A stretch of DNA of 64,000 bases, from the NCBI GenBank assembly GCA_033032175.1, contig CM065320.1, positions 10,106,001 to 10,170,000 of the forward strand, given 5' to 3'. Origin of the DNA: Saturnia japonica (Eukaryota; Arthropoda; Insecta; Lepidoptera; Saturniidae). The translations under genes were made by a program, and so were the position numbers. Positions 1-14,200 of this stretch are shown here, one piece after another (position 1 is the stretch's first letter; the number at the start of each line of letters is the position of its first letter). The notes under the pieces are model-generated. The model was not told the DNA's origin. It searched no databases and saw nothing but the letters and a program-made list of their open reading frames with translations.

Positions 1-420
1 TAGTATTCTCCGAATCTCTGGACTCCGCTAGAATGTACTTGAAACATCGAGTATGTATTCGTACTGTTACACAATATTAGGTGTAGACATCTAAAACTGC
101 AGTAATTATACTTAAAGCGTATAAATTACTGCTCTTGTTCATAGTACTGATAACCCGTGTCAACTAACACTTATACACTTTCAATATAAGGTGTTGAAAT
201 ATAAAAAACTCAAGAATTATACTTAAAGCCTATAAGTTACTTGTACTGATAACTTATATCAACTAACACTTAAACTGCGATACAAAGTATAAGTTATTGC
301 TCTTGTTCATGGTACAGTTAGACGATTTCTGTTAAATCAATATAATGTGTTGATTGACAAAGGTACTAAGTAGATATATTAAGTATATAAATTATTGCTT
401 TTGACTCTTGTACTATTTTT
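1..420. repeat. Degenerate tandem repeat, about 110-bp unit
   Basis: A motif of the form AATTATACTTAAAGC-TATAA-TTACT followed by CTCTTGTTCAT recurs near 100, 210, 275 and 370 with drifted spacing. The blocks between repeat the phrases 'caactaacactta' and 'aaggtgttga'. It is an old imperfect array at the left edge, probably inside the PHKA intron that continues out of the window. Confidence 0.5.
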
Positions 421-1963
421 GAGTTGAAGCCATAAAGTTTGTAACTTCTTGCTCTTTTTCTTTGCACTGTTACTGTGTATAAGCCATGGCTTCATGTTCG
501 TTGACTACGGTCCTGGTCTTAGGCCTGCCGGTCAGCTTGTACTGACAAAGCTTCTATAGGGAGTAGGTAGGAGTAGACATATGTAGACGTAGGTGCGTAG
601 AAACAGGTCTATGTTTAATAAAATTGTAAAGTTTTAAATAAATTCGATTACTAACATAATTAGTTATTTTTATTTAGTTGTCGAATAGGGCCGCGTAACA
701 GTACGTACCAAACCACTGTTTATGACAAGACTAAAAATAAAACATTTCCTTTCTAAGCAATTATGTAAAGTTCGAGATTTCGATCCTCCTTTTTTGCAAG
801 AGAACCATATAGAGAGAGCTATAATTACGACTTTTCAGTCTTCAATCTCATATAGTGAGTTTGGCTTTTTTTTCAGTGAGTACGAATATATATATTATTA
901 TATTATACGCGAACTATAACGGCATTTTCTTTACCCACGAACGTGACGGTTATATTAATGTACGAAATATATATATCCGTGACTCCATCCATACTAGACG
1001 TTACGGATAGACAAAAATTTCTAAAAGTGTCGAAATATTTTCTGTCTATGATTCTAAACTCGTCCATTGTATTTTTTCTCAAATATATTTAATGTACAAA
1101 TTTTAAGTTAACTATTTAACAGTTATCTAACTACATAAATAAATTTCTTTGAAATGAACAATCGAAGAAGACCCTGATACAATGTTATGTCGTCCTGAAA
1201 TCTCTTATCTGTCATAAGACCCGAGTTACATTTTACAAAGTATAATTACCTGTTTATGATCATTTTCCCACTTTTCATGACGAAATGACTGCATGTAACA
1301 AGATTATTGTTTTGTAAAAGTGAATTTACTGTATAAAATCGAGTTATAATTTAAAAGAAATCAGCCTGTAAGTGTCCCACAGACAAAGGCCTCTTCTTTA
1401 AGGCTTAATCACCACGCCAGCCCACAACGTATTGATGATTTCAAACACCGAGACACCAACAGTTCTATTATTTTTCCCACGTAGTGGTACTACCAGAACA
1501 TTTCTCGGGAACTCATGTTTCCTCACGCTGTTTTCTCCACTGTCACCCAATAACGTTACCAATTTGAATGAGTAAATGTATGCGAATGTAAATAATATAA
1601 TATTCATGTAAAAATAAATATGCGGGGCTGTTCTGCCCGACTGACTGTTATATAGTTTATTTTTATTACGTTTACACAGTACACACACCCCACAATTATT
1701 TTAAAGCTTAACCGTATTATCATTAGCTTTAAAAAAAAAAGAAGATAATTGTTAAACCAACTTCATATTTTGATTTATATACAATTTAAAATAAAATAAA
1801 CATCTCTAAAATAAACATTTCACATATGTGTCATGTAACCTTTCTTATGGTGAACATAGTTCAAGGAATGACACAGAACTTAAAAAAATAAATTAAAATT
1901 GAATAGAACCATTGGTAAGAATATGTTAAACTGTACCAATTTTAACGATTAAAAATAACTTAC
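421..1963. other. Intronic DNA left of the last visible PHKA exon; no gene seen
   Basis: AT-rich sequence with no exon I can place. I looked on the minus strand for the next PHKA segment (the conserved stretch containing LTQE) and did not find it, so that exon should lie beyond the left edge. Short open frames here show no recognisable protein. Confidence 0.5.
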
Positions 1964-2220
1964 CAAGTGTATCAACTGTCTCAGTTCATTCTCTGGAAGT
2001 GGGGCAGTGATTGTGTGTTCATTCTTCGGTGGCATTCCAACAGTGATTTGTTTCTGCCGGACCAACAAGTCCGTGACGGCTTTAGCCAAGTCCTCGACTC
2101 TCTTGCCGAGCATACCAGCCGTGTGACGCACGAGGCCCCATAACTTTTGCGTGCACGCTTTCTCGTACAATGACTTTAGCAGGTCCTTTACAGTGACTAC
2201 TTTTCCATTCTCAAGCATAT
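1964..2220 (-). CDS. PHKA: PHKA exon 11 (last exon in window)
   Basis: 257 nt, acceptor atttttag|, donor |gtaagt, phase 1 in and phase 0 out. It encodes [35 protein letters not shown] and [14 protein letters not shown], a strongly conserved block. The reading frame must continue in an exon to the left of the window. Confidence 0.93.
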
Positions 2221-5200
2221 CTAAAAATAAAATTAAGAGCATATTTGAAATGAAGACACTGCATACAGATTGTAATGTGTCTAATATTACCGCAGTAGTT
2301 ATAGCTTTTGTTCAAAAAATATGACGATATTTAACATATAGTAAAGTTTTTGCAGTCACCAGATTATGTTAAATAGTAAAAAGTAAGAAGCATGGCTTTT
2401 TAAAAATCGACAGTAAAAGTACGTATTTATGATATAGTAGAATATGAAAACACATGCATTTCCATACCAATATACATACTACACATACATACATTTTAAA
2501 ATACAAAAGCAATTTAGCAATAAAATGAAAAGCTTATTTAGTTGCTATAAATATTTCAATACAAACTTAACTTATTTCTTAATTACCTGTGTTGAAATCA
2601 AGGCCATGCGTATCAACTAAATACTGTAGTATATCTCCTTGTTCGTCTAGACTTTCAGTTTCTCGGAGCATTGCCAGAAGTTCGTCAGTCTCCTGCTCAG
2701 CGTACAGCAGGTTTTGTGATTCTGATGTTGTCCGATTGCGGATAACCAACGGCGTGGTTTTGTTAACAACTGAAATTTTACAATATCAAATATGTCCCAA
2801 TCAATAAATTTTATTTGGATTTGCTAAATTAATATATCTTACCTTCTTCCTTTGCAGGAGATGGACTTTTCTCCTTGGTTACTTCTATCGTAGGCGTTAC
2901 CACACCTAAGTTTGTTGTAGAAGTGCCTCTGAAATGTAATTTGTATTTAAAAATCTATTTTTGCTGGTTATAGAATCCTTATATTACAAATTTATTGAGG
3001 CAGAATCACTGCCTTAAAAATAGAAATATTTAGCAGAAAACTAGATTCAAATTCATTCTATAGTTTTGACAATGCATGTTTTAATTTATGAATTAATTAT
3101 TAAACTTTCTAGTGCCCATACGTTTCGCTTTTTTATCGAATATATTATCATATAACGCTTCTCGAATGATAAAGAATATTTAATGTTTTCCTTCAGGCTT
3201 CAAGCTCAGGCTCATTGCAAAGATTCGAACTCACGTCAATCGAGTGGTGTACAATACACGCTACCACCACTGAGCCAATTGCTTCAAAATACGATCAAAC
3301 ATACAAAGTGTACTATAATATATTAGTATAGTTTATCTAGATATACAGTTAGTATAAAATTACTTAGTGATGAGTTTCTTCCTGGCGTCTTCCGGAGACG
3401 GGCTCCGACCGAGTACAGGTTCGACTTCAAGCCAAGATGGTTTTCGCTCCAGTAAGGGTCCAACACATTCGCCCTCCATTCCCAGGGTTTCCGCTGGAAG
3501 TTTGCATGAAAGAGCCAATGTATATTTAGAAAATTAACACCTGCAATAACTACATAGTTAAAGTTATTTGATAATTAAACTAATTTAAATTAGTTTAGTT
3601 TTATTAATATTTATACATTCTCTGTCTATTTTTAATCCATCTCCTTAACTTAGCCTCGCGAATACTGATTATTAAAGTTACAAGAACAATATTATTTGAT
3701 TATAAATATTCATTTGATGAAAAATGTATTTTTAGAAAAGTGAGGCATCATGAGACGACTGACAGATGTGAAACATCAAAATATTTCGTATGAATTGTAA
3801 AATATAAATAAATAAAAACGAAAAAAAATATACGAGCAGACGCGAGGCTAGTACAATGGCAGGTCGCGAGGTTCCATCAGTACGCTCGTAAACCGGGCCA
3901 AACGTACTATTAGACGTTTCACATCAAAAAATGTTACATAAACATTTAATTTGTTAAAACATCATATTTTATATTTTTAAGAATTACTTTTAAGATATTT
4001 TCTACTCAATTAAAAGTCGTAATAGCTTTATTAAAAAATTGTCAAAGATATCCGAATTTGATAATACGTACAATCCACATTGATAGATCGAGTTTTCTTG
4101 ATAGCTCCCCGTACGGACATGCGTCGGCGAAGGCCACGTGCGTAACGAGTACCACCAGCGGTACGCTGAAGCACACTCAACTTGTTACTAAACGATTTTA
4201 GTAAATGTTCTTCGAGATAGCTTTGCACTTGTGGATTCAGCTCTAAAAAAAATATATATTTCGATATTAACATGGTAAAAGATGGAAATACACGGGAACT
4301 TTTCGTGAAATTTTCCAATTTTTTATTCCCAAAGATCCCATGAACTTTGAAATCATAAATATTATATTCGAGAGTATTCCTGGGAATATACAAGTCTACT
4401 CACTAAAGGTAAAAAATAGTCGTTACGTAAATTTTGGTTTCTGCCATGGTTCGGAAAGTTTTGGAACTTTGTGCGTCAATAAAAGGTACGCCAATAAATC
4501 GATTTATTCAATAAAAATTTGCAATACATAAATAATAGAAAGTAGACTTGATCAATATTGATAAACTTAGTAAAAATGACAGGATTTCTGAATATTGCTA
4601 AATATAGTCAAAATGGCAGAATTTACCAATATTGCTAAGCATAGTAAAAATGGAAGAATTTCCCGATATTGCTAAACATAGTAAAAATGACAGAATTCCC
4701 CAGTACCCTTCGTCTATGTCTATGTTTTATATAACTTACTATCAGGATAGCCATCCTCTTGACTCCCCAAGAAGCTTAAATTTGTGATAGCTGATGTGCT
4801 TAAAAATTCTCCTAAATTTCCTAATGTTACCCTTGTTCCATTTATGTATCCGGATTTCAGCTTTTTCATCGTTGTAATCATCGCCATAGGTATTTTACCT
4901 TGATCTGAAAAGTAAAAAGCAATTTTAAAATCATAAACATGCATGTGCATGTGAAAGAACAAGCAACATGAATGAAATGATGAAGTCAATTTTTCTTAGT
5001 GCTTTTTACAAAATCAGGAATTAAATTTATGTTATTATTTCGTTATATTAGGTTCGGTAAATATTTACATCATTGATAATGTAATTACAATATTCATCTG
5101 AAATATCAATTACTTATTGTGTTGTTATAATTACTTGAATTACATTAATAGATAATAATTAGTATTTAATTGATAATACATTTTATTTTAAAGCAAAATT

Positions 5201-8200
5201 TAATTTAAGAATAGGTTTAAATGTTAGCTACCTCGTTTAATTTCCTTTGCATATTATTATACTGATTATGTGGGTTTTTATTTTAATTTTAATTAAAGTT
5301 ATAATCCGAGATTATATTATAGAATAGACCCAAATAAGTGTATTGAAACTTACGCGACATTTCTACAACATATAATTTAATAGGCTGACAACGGCAAACG
5401 GGCATCAAAATATGATGACTGGAGCAACTGTTGTGAGTTAAACGAATTTACTTATTTTAAAGGTTACCTAACAAATATTGCGTTGCAAGTAAGGTGATGG
5501 TGGGCCGGCCTAGCATTTGTGTCCAACTCATGCCCAGGAACGCGACGTTGGCCATAAACGTGCTAGCGAGCAGAGCCGGATCGCGCGACATGTAGTATTC
5601 CTCGTAGTCGAAGTTCTAGGGAACACCACAACCATGCAGGACATTATTACAAAACAGGGATTATAAACAAAATCACATTCGAACTATATTACACCACTCT
5701 AAACTACCTTAATTTAAAGCCCTGACTCATGTGCGTGTTTTCACTACACAATAAAATTGTTTATATACAGTCTCCTGTTTCATACGCTTGACAAGTGTGT
5801 GTCCCATTTGCTGTCACTAGTCCCATTCAAAATCATGTCAAAATGGATCCAATGTAGAAGACATGCTTTCACTTCTTGAAATTGAAAATATGTTATCGCG
5901 AAGAAAACATAGATATTTACTTTCTCGAAATATTAATATTTTTTTAAGAACGAGCAACCTAGCCCCTCGTCGCTGTACAGTTTTGGAGTCCATAGGGAAC
6001 ATTAACCCGATCGCTACCAAACTTTACAGGACCACCCACTGGGCTAATATGAAGATTGTCTCAAAATCGCTCCAGTCGTTTTTGAGTCCAAGGAACATAC
6101 AAACATCGATTTTTATATATAAGAAGAAAGAAAAAAGATAGAATAGAAGATTGATTTGACACAGGAAACTTCTTTCACTGTTCTATATTAACAAAGTATA
6201 ATTTGTTAATACGTGAAGCAAAAACTTTCTACCCCTTTTTAAGCGTATTGCGTGTACTGAAGACTGAGAGTTTTGGCATGGTTAAAGTTTATATGGAGAA
6301 GGAGTGCAGAAAGCTAAAATTTATCTATAATAGTCTGTTACTAATATATTAAATTAAATAAATTAATACTGCGTATCCTAACCCGAACAGTGCCATTGAA
6401 CTTAGACCCCCCAAAATATTGACATTGTCAGTCAATGAAAACTGACAGCAAGTGATATAATATGCATTGTTTAGGTTCATACTGCAAATGTCAAACAGAA
6501 AATAGTCTATGATTAAAAAGTCGCTGGTCGAATTTCGATTATTGGACGACTGCTACTATTAATAAATCCACAAAAACTGGCGGTGATCATCAATAACACA
6601 AAAAACGATGTAGCCCATGCGAGTCATGCGGTACTTGTTTTGTATTGTACTCCGCTCTTACCCGCGCGGGTTCTACCCGGGTTTAGATGTTATCTGTCCA
6701 GCACGGGAAGCAAAAAAAACTGTTAATATCAACATAAAACAAAGTTTAATGAAGAAAAATGTTTACTGAAACAATGTTTTATGCAGACGTTTTTGAGTAG
6801 TATGTATGGCAAAACACGCGCAGGAGACACGGCTTAATACATGCATTTAAAAAAATTGCACGTGCATCAACGTACACGTGATACAAGTGAAATTTCTTAA
6901 GAAGGTTGACGTGGATAAATATACAACTGTCTTTTTATCTCTCTAAGTTATATCATTCTTTTCTCTCATATAACAAAATGTTCCTCTAAATATGATGCCT
7001 CCTTGAAATTTCACTTTAAAAAATACTATGTTATCATGATCAAACAATGAAACGTACTATGTTATTATATTATTAGTAACACAAAAGTTACGAGCACACA
7101 AAATATATGTTCAAAAATTCAAAATGTAATAAACACCCGACACAAGTAATCTATTAACTGAGACCATTCCGATGAGCCCAAATACGATAACTTTACTGTA
7201 AGTTGGTGAGGAGTTAGGTATCCTTAATCCTACGGATTCCAGAGGTCGCTGCAACATCAGGTCCATGTTTTTTGTAATATAATTGAAGTAACAGAATACC
7301 AAATCTCGACTCAATCAGACGTGACTCAATTGCGTGACGTAGACGCGCACTCACAGTACAGTAAAGTAAACAGTACTACGTCTTTAAACAATCAGCCGAA
7401 ACGAAATCTAAGTAATTTCCACTTGTGAATCACATTATTTAGAAAAGATATCTTCAATAACAGGTATTCTTATTAACTCAGATATTAAAAAGGTATTTGA
7501 AGAGTACCTTTTCTTTGTATTAGATTAAAGGTTTTAAAAATAATAAGACTCTCTCAGTGCGTTTACTTGAAAGTTTTAGTTGGTGTTTAATATTGTATTG
7601 TTGTCTAGAATTTGATATTTTCAGAAGTAATTGTCAAAACAATAAGAATAATAAAAAATGAAGATCTTGTAAATCAAGGACAGTGGAACACCCCAGGAAA
7701 AAGGGCACATTCAGCATCAGTATCCAATTTGGACAATTTTGATATTTCAGCCACAAGAAACAAAATAAATGAATTTTACTGTGTGTAAAAACAAGTCTCA
7801 ACACTGAGAAGCCTGCACGGTGAGCTGAAGGAAGCAATCGGATTTAAGGGATGCAGTGAAACACTTAGGAAAATATTACACAATAATGGGTTTGCGTTCA
7901 CAGGCAAATACCTGATTTTATAAGGCTTAGGCTACTTTTATTTTAGAAAAAGAATCAGCGTTGCACCCAAATAAAATAAAAAAAATTATCATTAAAATAA
8001 CCACTGGGCGACCCCCGTGGGATCATCACAATTGCTATGCTGACGATAGCACTGTGGATGTCTTGTAGTCTGGCCGTGCTAATATCTCTCGGGAATATGT
8101 CGATGAGAGCCGGAACAAACTTGTGTATGAAGTCGAGTCTTTGTTAACTAAAGTCTCGGACTGGGGTCGACTAAACTTAGTCCAGTTCAACCCTAAAAAG

Positions 8201-11200
8201 ACACAAGTCTGCGCGTTAACTACTAAAAAGTTACCATTTGTCACAACTCCTCGTTTTGAGAACACTCCCCTGTTTGCCACAGCCAGTATTGAAATTCTTG
8301 GCGTCGTCATTTCGAGAGACGACTAGTTCCGCGGCCAGTTGGAAAGTAAGGCCAAATTGGCCTCAAAGAAGCTTGGTGTGCTCAGTAAAGCGAGACGGAA
8401 CTTCACGTCTGAGAAGAATGAGGCGAGGAACAGAATGTAAAGTTCCTCATCCGTCATAGAAAAGGGAGGATCCTCCAACCAGACGGGTGTTATGTCTGGC
8501 GGGCAGCTGCCCAACGGTTGTTGTCGAGTTCTTGTATATATATTCAATTACCAGCATTATGCTGAGCTGGGTCGTTTTGTCGCAACTGGCATTTGATGCT
8601 CGATATATAATAGGTTGTTGTAAATATTTTTTTTAAACTTTCTACGGTATCAAATGTCTTTGTAAAAAATAAATATTTTTCTTTCTTTCTTTCTTTTTTT
8701 CAATTGTTGAGTTAATTTCTATAACGCGATGTAGGATGCGTCGTATGTGGCTCGATAGATGTCGCTATGTAGGATGCGTCAGATGTGGCGAGAGATGTCG
8801 TCACAGTGCAAATTCGACCCCACATGGAGTATTGTTCTCATCTCTGGCCGGGTGCCCCCCAGTACCAGCTACTTCCTTCTGACAGCATTCAGCGTAGGGC
8901 GGCTCGAGTTATTGACGATCAAGCTCTTTCCGATCGGCTCGATCCATTGGCCCTGCGTAGAGCTGTTGGTTCACTCTGCATCTCCTACCGCATTTATCAT
9001 GGGGAGTGTTCCGAGGAATTGTTTGGATTGATCCCGGCTGCTGAATTTCACCATCGGACATGACGACGGAATCGTAAATTCCATCCATACCACCTCGATG
9101 TCCAGCGTTCCACAACAGTGCGTTTCTTAAGGCACTTTCTGCCTCGCACAACCACTCTGTGGAACCAGCTGTCGCCTGAGGTCTTTCCGAGCCGTTATGA
9201 CCTGGTAACCTTCAAGAAGAGAGCTTATTCTTCCCTAAAAGGCCGGCAACGCATCTGCGAGCCCTCTGGTGTTGCGGATGTTTGTAGGCGGCGGTGATCA
9301 CTTTCCATCAGGTGCACCACCTACCCGTTTGCCCCCTTTTTATCATAAAAAAAAGATAACATACTGATTACTTTAGTGTAATGTCTAGCGTAGTGGCGTG
9401 ATAACTCGTCCCTGCCAACGTCTAATACATAGGTCGGTAGAGCACAATCTTGTGAGACTATAGATACCATTTTGACTGTTTCAATGGTTTCAAAGTATGT
9501 ATTTTTATTTATTGTTCAAATACTACATTTTTGTGTAAAATATCCAGAATAAAATCTATTAGAATCAATAGCATAATTTAGAAACAAAGTTAATTTTTCT
9601 ATGCAATAGTAAAACATAATTAAAACCCTGCTTTTAGCGGACTATTTAAGAATAATGTTTGTTAAACGTAATTAGCGTTAAATAAATCATTTAGATTTAT
9701 GTATTATAAAATTTAAACATGTTTATTTAGAATTTTAAGCTGTATTTAAAGAAATACTTTATATTCATTTCATTTATTTCTTATAACGGACTATATAAGT
9801 TTCGGATATAAAAGCGGTTGATTTTGATATAATTGTTCAATTCCGTTCTATATACAGTTCTGTTCTAGTAATTGTGCAAAAATAAACTAAATAAACAAAG
9901 TGTGCGTGTTTCCGTTAAAACATATCCTCAACGCAAAATCCCTCAGCGACATACACTATGTATTATACAAAATAACTGATTAAATATTGAATTACTGGAC
10001 ACGCATCTACTTCGCGAGACCATCCTGAGGCCGCTAAAATTACATTTTATAGGGCCAAATAACATGAGTTTATGAATTTAAAACAAAAACCACCACCACT
10101 AGTTTGAGATCCCGCCGAAAGCTCCACGTGATATTCGAAACATATCGGAGACATGTTTTATACTTTGCCTAAATAGCATTTGGCATTCTATACAATGACG
10201 AGGCAAAGTATGTAATTATTCACTAAATTTCATACATTGTCTATAACAAATGTAGGTTATATATACAATTCATAAAACAAAGTTTTCCATGTTTTATAAA
10301 TATTTAGAAGTTAGTACATAATTATATAATACAATTAGCTGTGCCCTCCGCTGTGCTCGCTTGGACTACAGAATGCCCTCGATGGGTAACACACGCGTGA
10401 ATCGTGCTACCTCGCTCTTGGTTATATGATTATGGTGGGTGATCCTTAGAAGTTAGAAGACATATGCTTCCGCTGACTTTTTTGTAGGTCTTATCTAAAA
10501 TCTTAATCTAAAAGTATCTAAGATTATATGGTACATTCATTTGATATATCTCTTATGGTTTACTGAGCGTAAACCATTTAAGCCCCTGAATTGATACACC
10601 ATGACCAGTTTATTTTTATTTTTGCATTACCCTAATTTCTTTTTAAAATAAAAGTAGTCCAAGTTACTCCTTATAACATCAGCTATCTGCCATTGAATGT
10701 CCCGTCAAAATCGGTCCAACCTTTTCGGTGATTACCCGGAACAAACTGATATCTGACATATCTGACAGACAGACAATTTTTTTTAGATACTTTCATAAGC
10801 ATTTAGTAAAAAACTGTTATTTTGAAATAACAAGCAGATATTTCAATTTTATTAAATGTATAGATATTGAAAAAATTTGATTATAAAAAGAAATTGGGAA
10901 TTACTACTACACAATGTGAAGGAATATTGGGTGTTAGAAAAATTAAACCGTTTATATAATACATATAAAATTGATGAATGCAATGACCAAGCATAAGAAA
11001 CAAAATATTTTTAAAAAATATACCTAAATGCATTTTGTTCAAGGTCAATACAACAAGCGGTCTTCCAAGAAGATTTTGCCAAGAAGACTTCAAGAAATTA
11101 ATTTCAGCTTTGAGCGTATCGACCATCAGTTCAAAGTCGGAAGCAATGTAGAAACGCTTCATGTCAGAAAACTAAATCAAAGAAAGCAATAATAAATAAT

Positions 11201-14200
11201 ATGAATAGTAAAAAATGGAAATTAATAAAATATATATCTAGATATCTATATATTTGATTAAATGTTAGATACACCCACTGCTATTTTGATAGTTAACAAA
11301 AAGAAAATATTACCTGAGGTGTAAAAGCAAATATGCGGTCATGCAGTGAATATAGTTTACTAGTGCTTAGGATACCGACATCACGTGATTTTCTGCCAGA
11401 CAAACCTAGTTTCTTATTTCTACCTGTAAAAGTAACAAAGTAAATTAATATAATCATTAAACTCATTATTGTGAATAAAAAGACGTTCACAATATTTAAT
11501 GTATACTAAATTAATAGTGCTTGTTTTATTCTTGTTTCTTACAAAGTTACAGTAGTTCGTAGTAACAATGAGGTTTCTTAATAACGTTCTTGACTGTAGT
11601 TTGCTTGTAGATTCGCTGCTTGCTGTTGCTGGTGTTGTGGTGTTTCTCGAACTGATCGAAGTACTGCCGCCCTCTCCGCTATATTTAACCTCGCCCTTTG
11701 CCTCGCAACCGGTCGTGCATGGATTCCGTGCGGGGCGTCGCTCAGCCAATGAGCGCGCACGCCCTGTGTGCGGCAGTACCATGAGTCACCATGCCAGATG
11801 TTCCGAGTCTGGCATGGTTCATCCTTACAACTAGTGAAATTTATACATTTAAACTTAAAACTAGCTATATTCTTATTCTAATCGTTTTAAAATACACGTA
11901 TTCAGTTCATATTATTATATCTATTCCTAACACGTATTTATAAACCTTATTTATTCCTAACACATATTATTTCATTTATTTGTTCATTCTATACTATTAG
12001 ACTATCGTTATTCGCTCACCCTGCTCGCTGTCCGCAACACTCATTGTAGCTATTTTGATCTTAGAAGCTTTTGTATAAATATAAATAATATATGTTTTGA
12101 GGTACTTCTAAAATGCAAAACTAAAACACTATTTACAAGTCAAACATGACAATGGTTGTTATTCTTATACTGAGAGCATTTGGTGTCAAATGAAAATAAT
12201 TTACAGAACAAAGATGAGACAAGATTGACACAACACTTTTTTTTAATACAACTAAGTACTTACCTAAATATGTGTAAAGGTGACTCAGTACCCTAGCAGG
12301 CTGTACCTCAATAGGGGCAACTTCACTTATAGTCTGAACATGTAAATCATACTCCAGTAACTTGTCTCTTATTTCATTATCTTCTGCAAGTATTACTATT
12401 TGTACAACCACATCAGGCTTCTTTTCTGAACACAATCTTCGATTTAGAGGATCTAATTCACCAACAGCCAAAAATCCCTAAAATGTTTTGTTTTAAACTT
12501 TAGTTTTATATATGTTACTTCTACATCTTGCACTGCAATTCCTCATTAAAATAAAATATTGAATCAAAAATTTGTAGTTACACCAATTATAAAATTATAT
12601 TAATTAGGTTCAATTATGGCCACCAAATCAAAACGTTTATTATTATCAAACTTAGTAAATGAAACATACCTCCTGCAATAGTTTTCCAAGAATATATAAT
12701 GACTGTGCCCAAATGAAAGGACATCTACCAAGGGGTACACGGTCTTGTGACCCTGGATCACTTTGCTCCAGATCAGCCTTGTGTGCTGGCACTGAATACA
12801 ACTCAGGAACTAATTTAATTCCACCATCTTTTCTTATCATTACATTTTCTAATTTCTGCATATATTCAGCAACATTTCCTTTGTCTCCTTGGAAACAATA
12901 ATCAAGTATCAGATAACAAAAGAACAAAGGCCATTCACATTCAATATTCTCAAACATTCTTAGTTCCCAAGGTTCATAATATAAACGGTTCGGATCTTCT
13001 CTTGGAGTTTTATGGCCGTCCCTAAGAAATCTTTTACATCCATACTTTCCTTGCAATTTAGTGACTATTGCATCTCTTGTTTTTGCTATCAGCTGAGGAT
13101 CATCAACAGCAAATGCTGGATAACTAATAATAGATAGTAAGCCAGAATCTAGTTCTTTACTATTTGATTCTCTTGGTAACATAGATTGTAATACAGCCTG
13201 GCATTTTTGAGCTTCATCAGCCAAAACATGGATCACACTTGATGGACCTCCTCTAGCTCCAAAGAGATCTAATTCATTCATAGCTTCAAGGGCTGCTTTC
13301 GCCATACCAATAGAACTAGCATTCAGTTCTGGAAGACCATGATTAGTTTTATCACCTCTCTCCCATATCCCGTAATCAGGAGTACAATACGCTGATTCTA
13401 TATAAAATACTAAATTTTGAATGAATGCCACTTCATCCAGAGAAAACACTATCTGCAGACCAGATGCTGTCATCTGAGCAAGAATAAGGAGGTACAAAGA
13501 AATGGCATCAATCTGGAGGTGTCCCCACTCATTGTCCTTGACAACTGTGCGACCCGTTGTTGATGAGTACTTAGCATGGAGGGAATCCAATGAATGCTGG
13601 GTGGTTTTGAATTTTTCTACCTTATCTTTCTGCTGCATCATAGCCATTAAAAGACCTGCAAGAGTAATGATTTGTTAAAAAAAGGATGGGAAATAATATA
13701 ATTTTTTTTATTATACAAACTGAATAATTGTTTATAGACTCCCCATTGGTATAAACCTTCTACATAAGCTACACAGATTTTACCTTACACCAACTGTCAA
13801 TCTATTTTACAGAGGTTAACTGTTTAAGCTTGATAATTCAATAATTTGTTTATTTCTTAGAAAATGGTCTTACATTCAAGGTAGCTCAATTCCAAGCAAA
13901 GATAATATTTTTATGTAGGAATGCGGACCTCAAGCAAAGCAATTATATTAAAAGGTAATAAATAATGTTCAACTATTGCATAAATACCTCTCATAAGCTT
14001 TACACAACTTTGTTCCAATTCATATGTTTTGGCACGATCTTCATCTTGATCTGCAATTTTTTTGAAAGCCATAGATAGCCCCCATACTGCCAATATACAG
14101 TAAAGGTTGTCTCTAATCCAAGCATGATCGTTTTGTTCACTAGCTGGAAACAAACCAGTCACAGGCTGCTGATGGTCTAAAATTAGCTTATGCACAACCC

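Noticed and set aside
1398..1688. 96-codon minus-strand frame
   Set aside because: Not colinear with PHKA, with no recognisable motif. Its composition looks like chance opening.
9790..9960. TATATAAG and TATAAAAG boxes as an LTR or gene promoter
   Set aside because: No partner repeat, no target duplication and no downstream coding region. Kept only as a note.
11578..11760. Minus-strand frame of 60 codons in the GC-rich block of the PHKA intron
   Set aside because: Low-complexity and open because of GC content. Overlapping frames on both strands exist and there is no family match or splice support.
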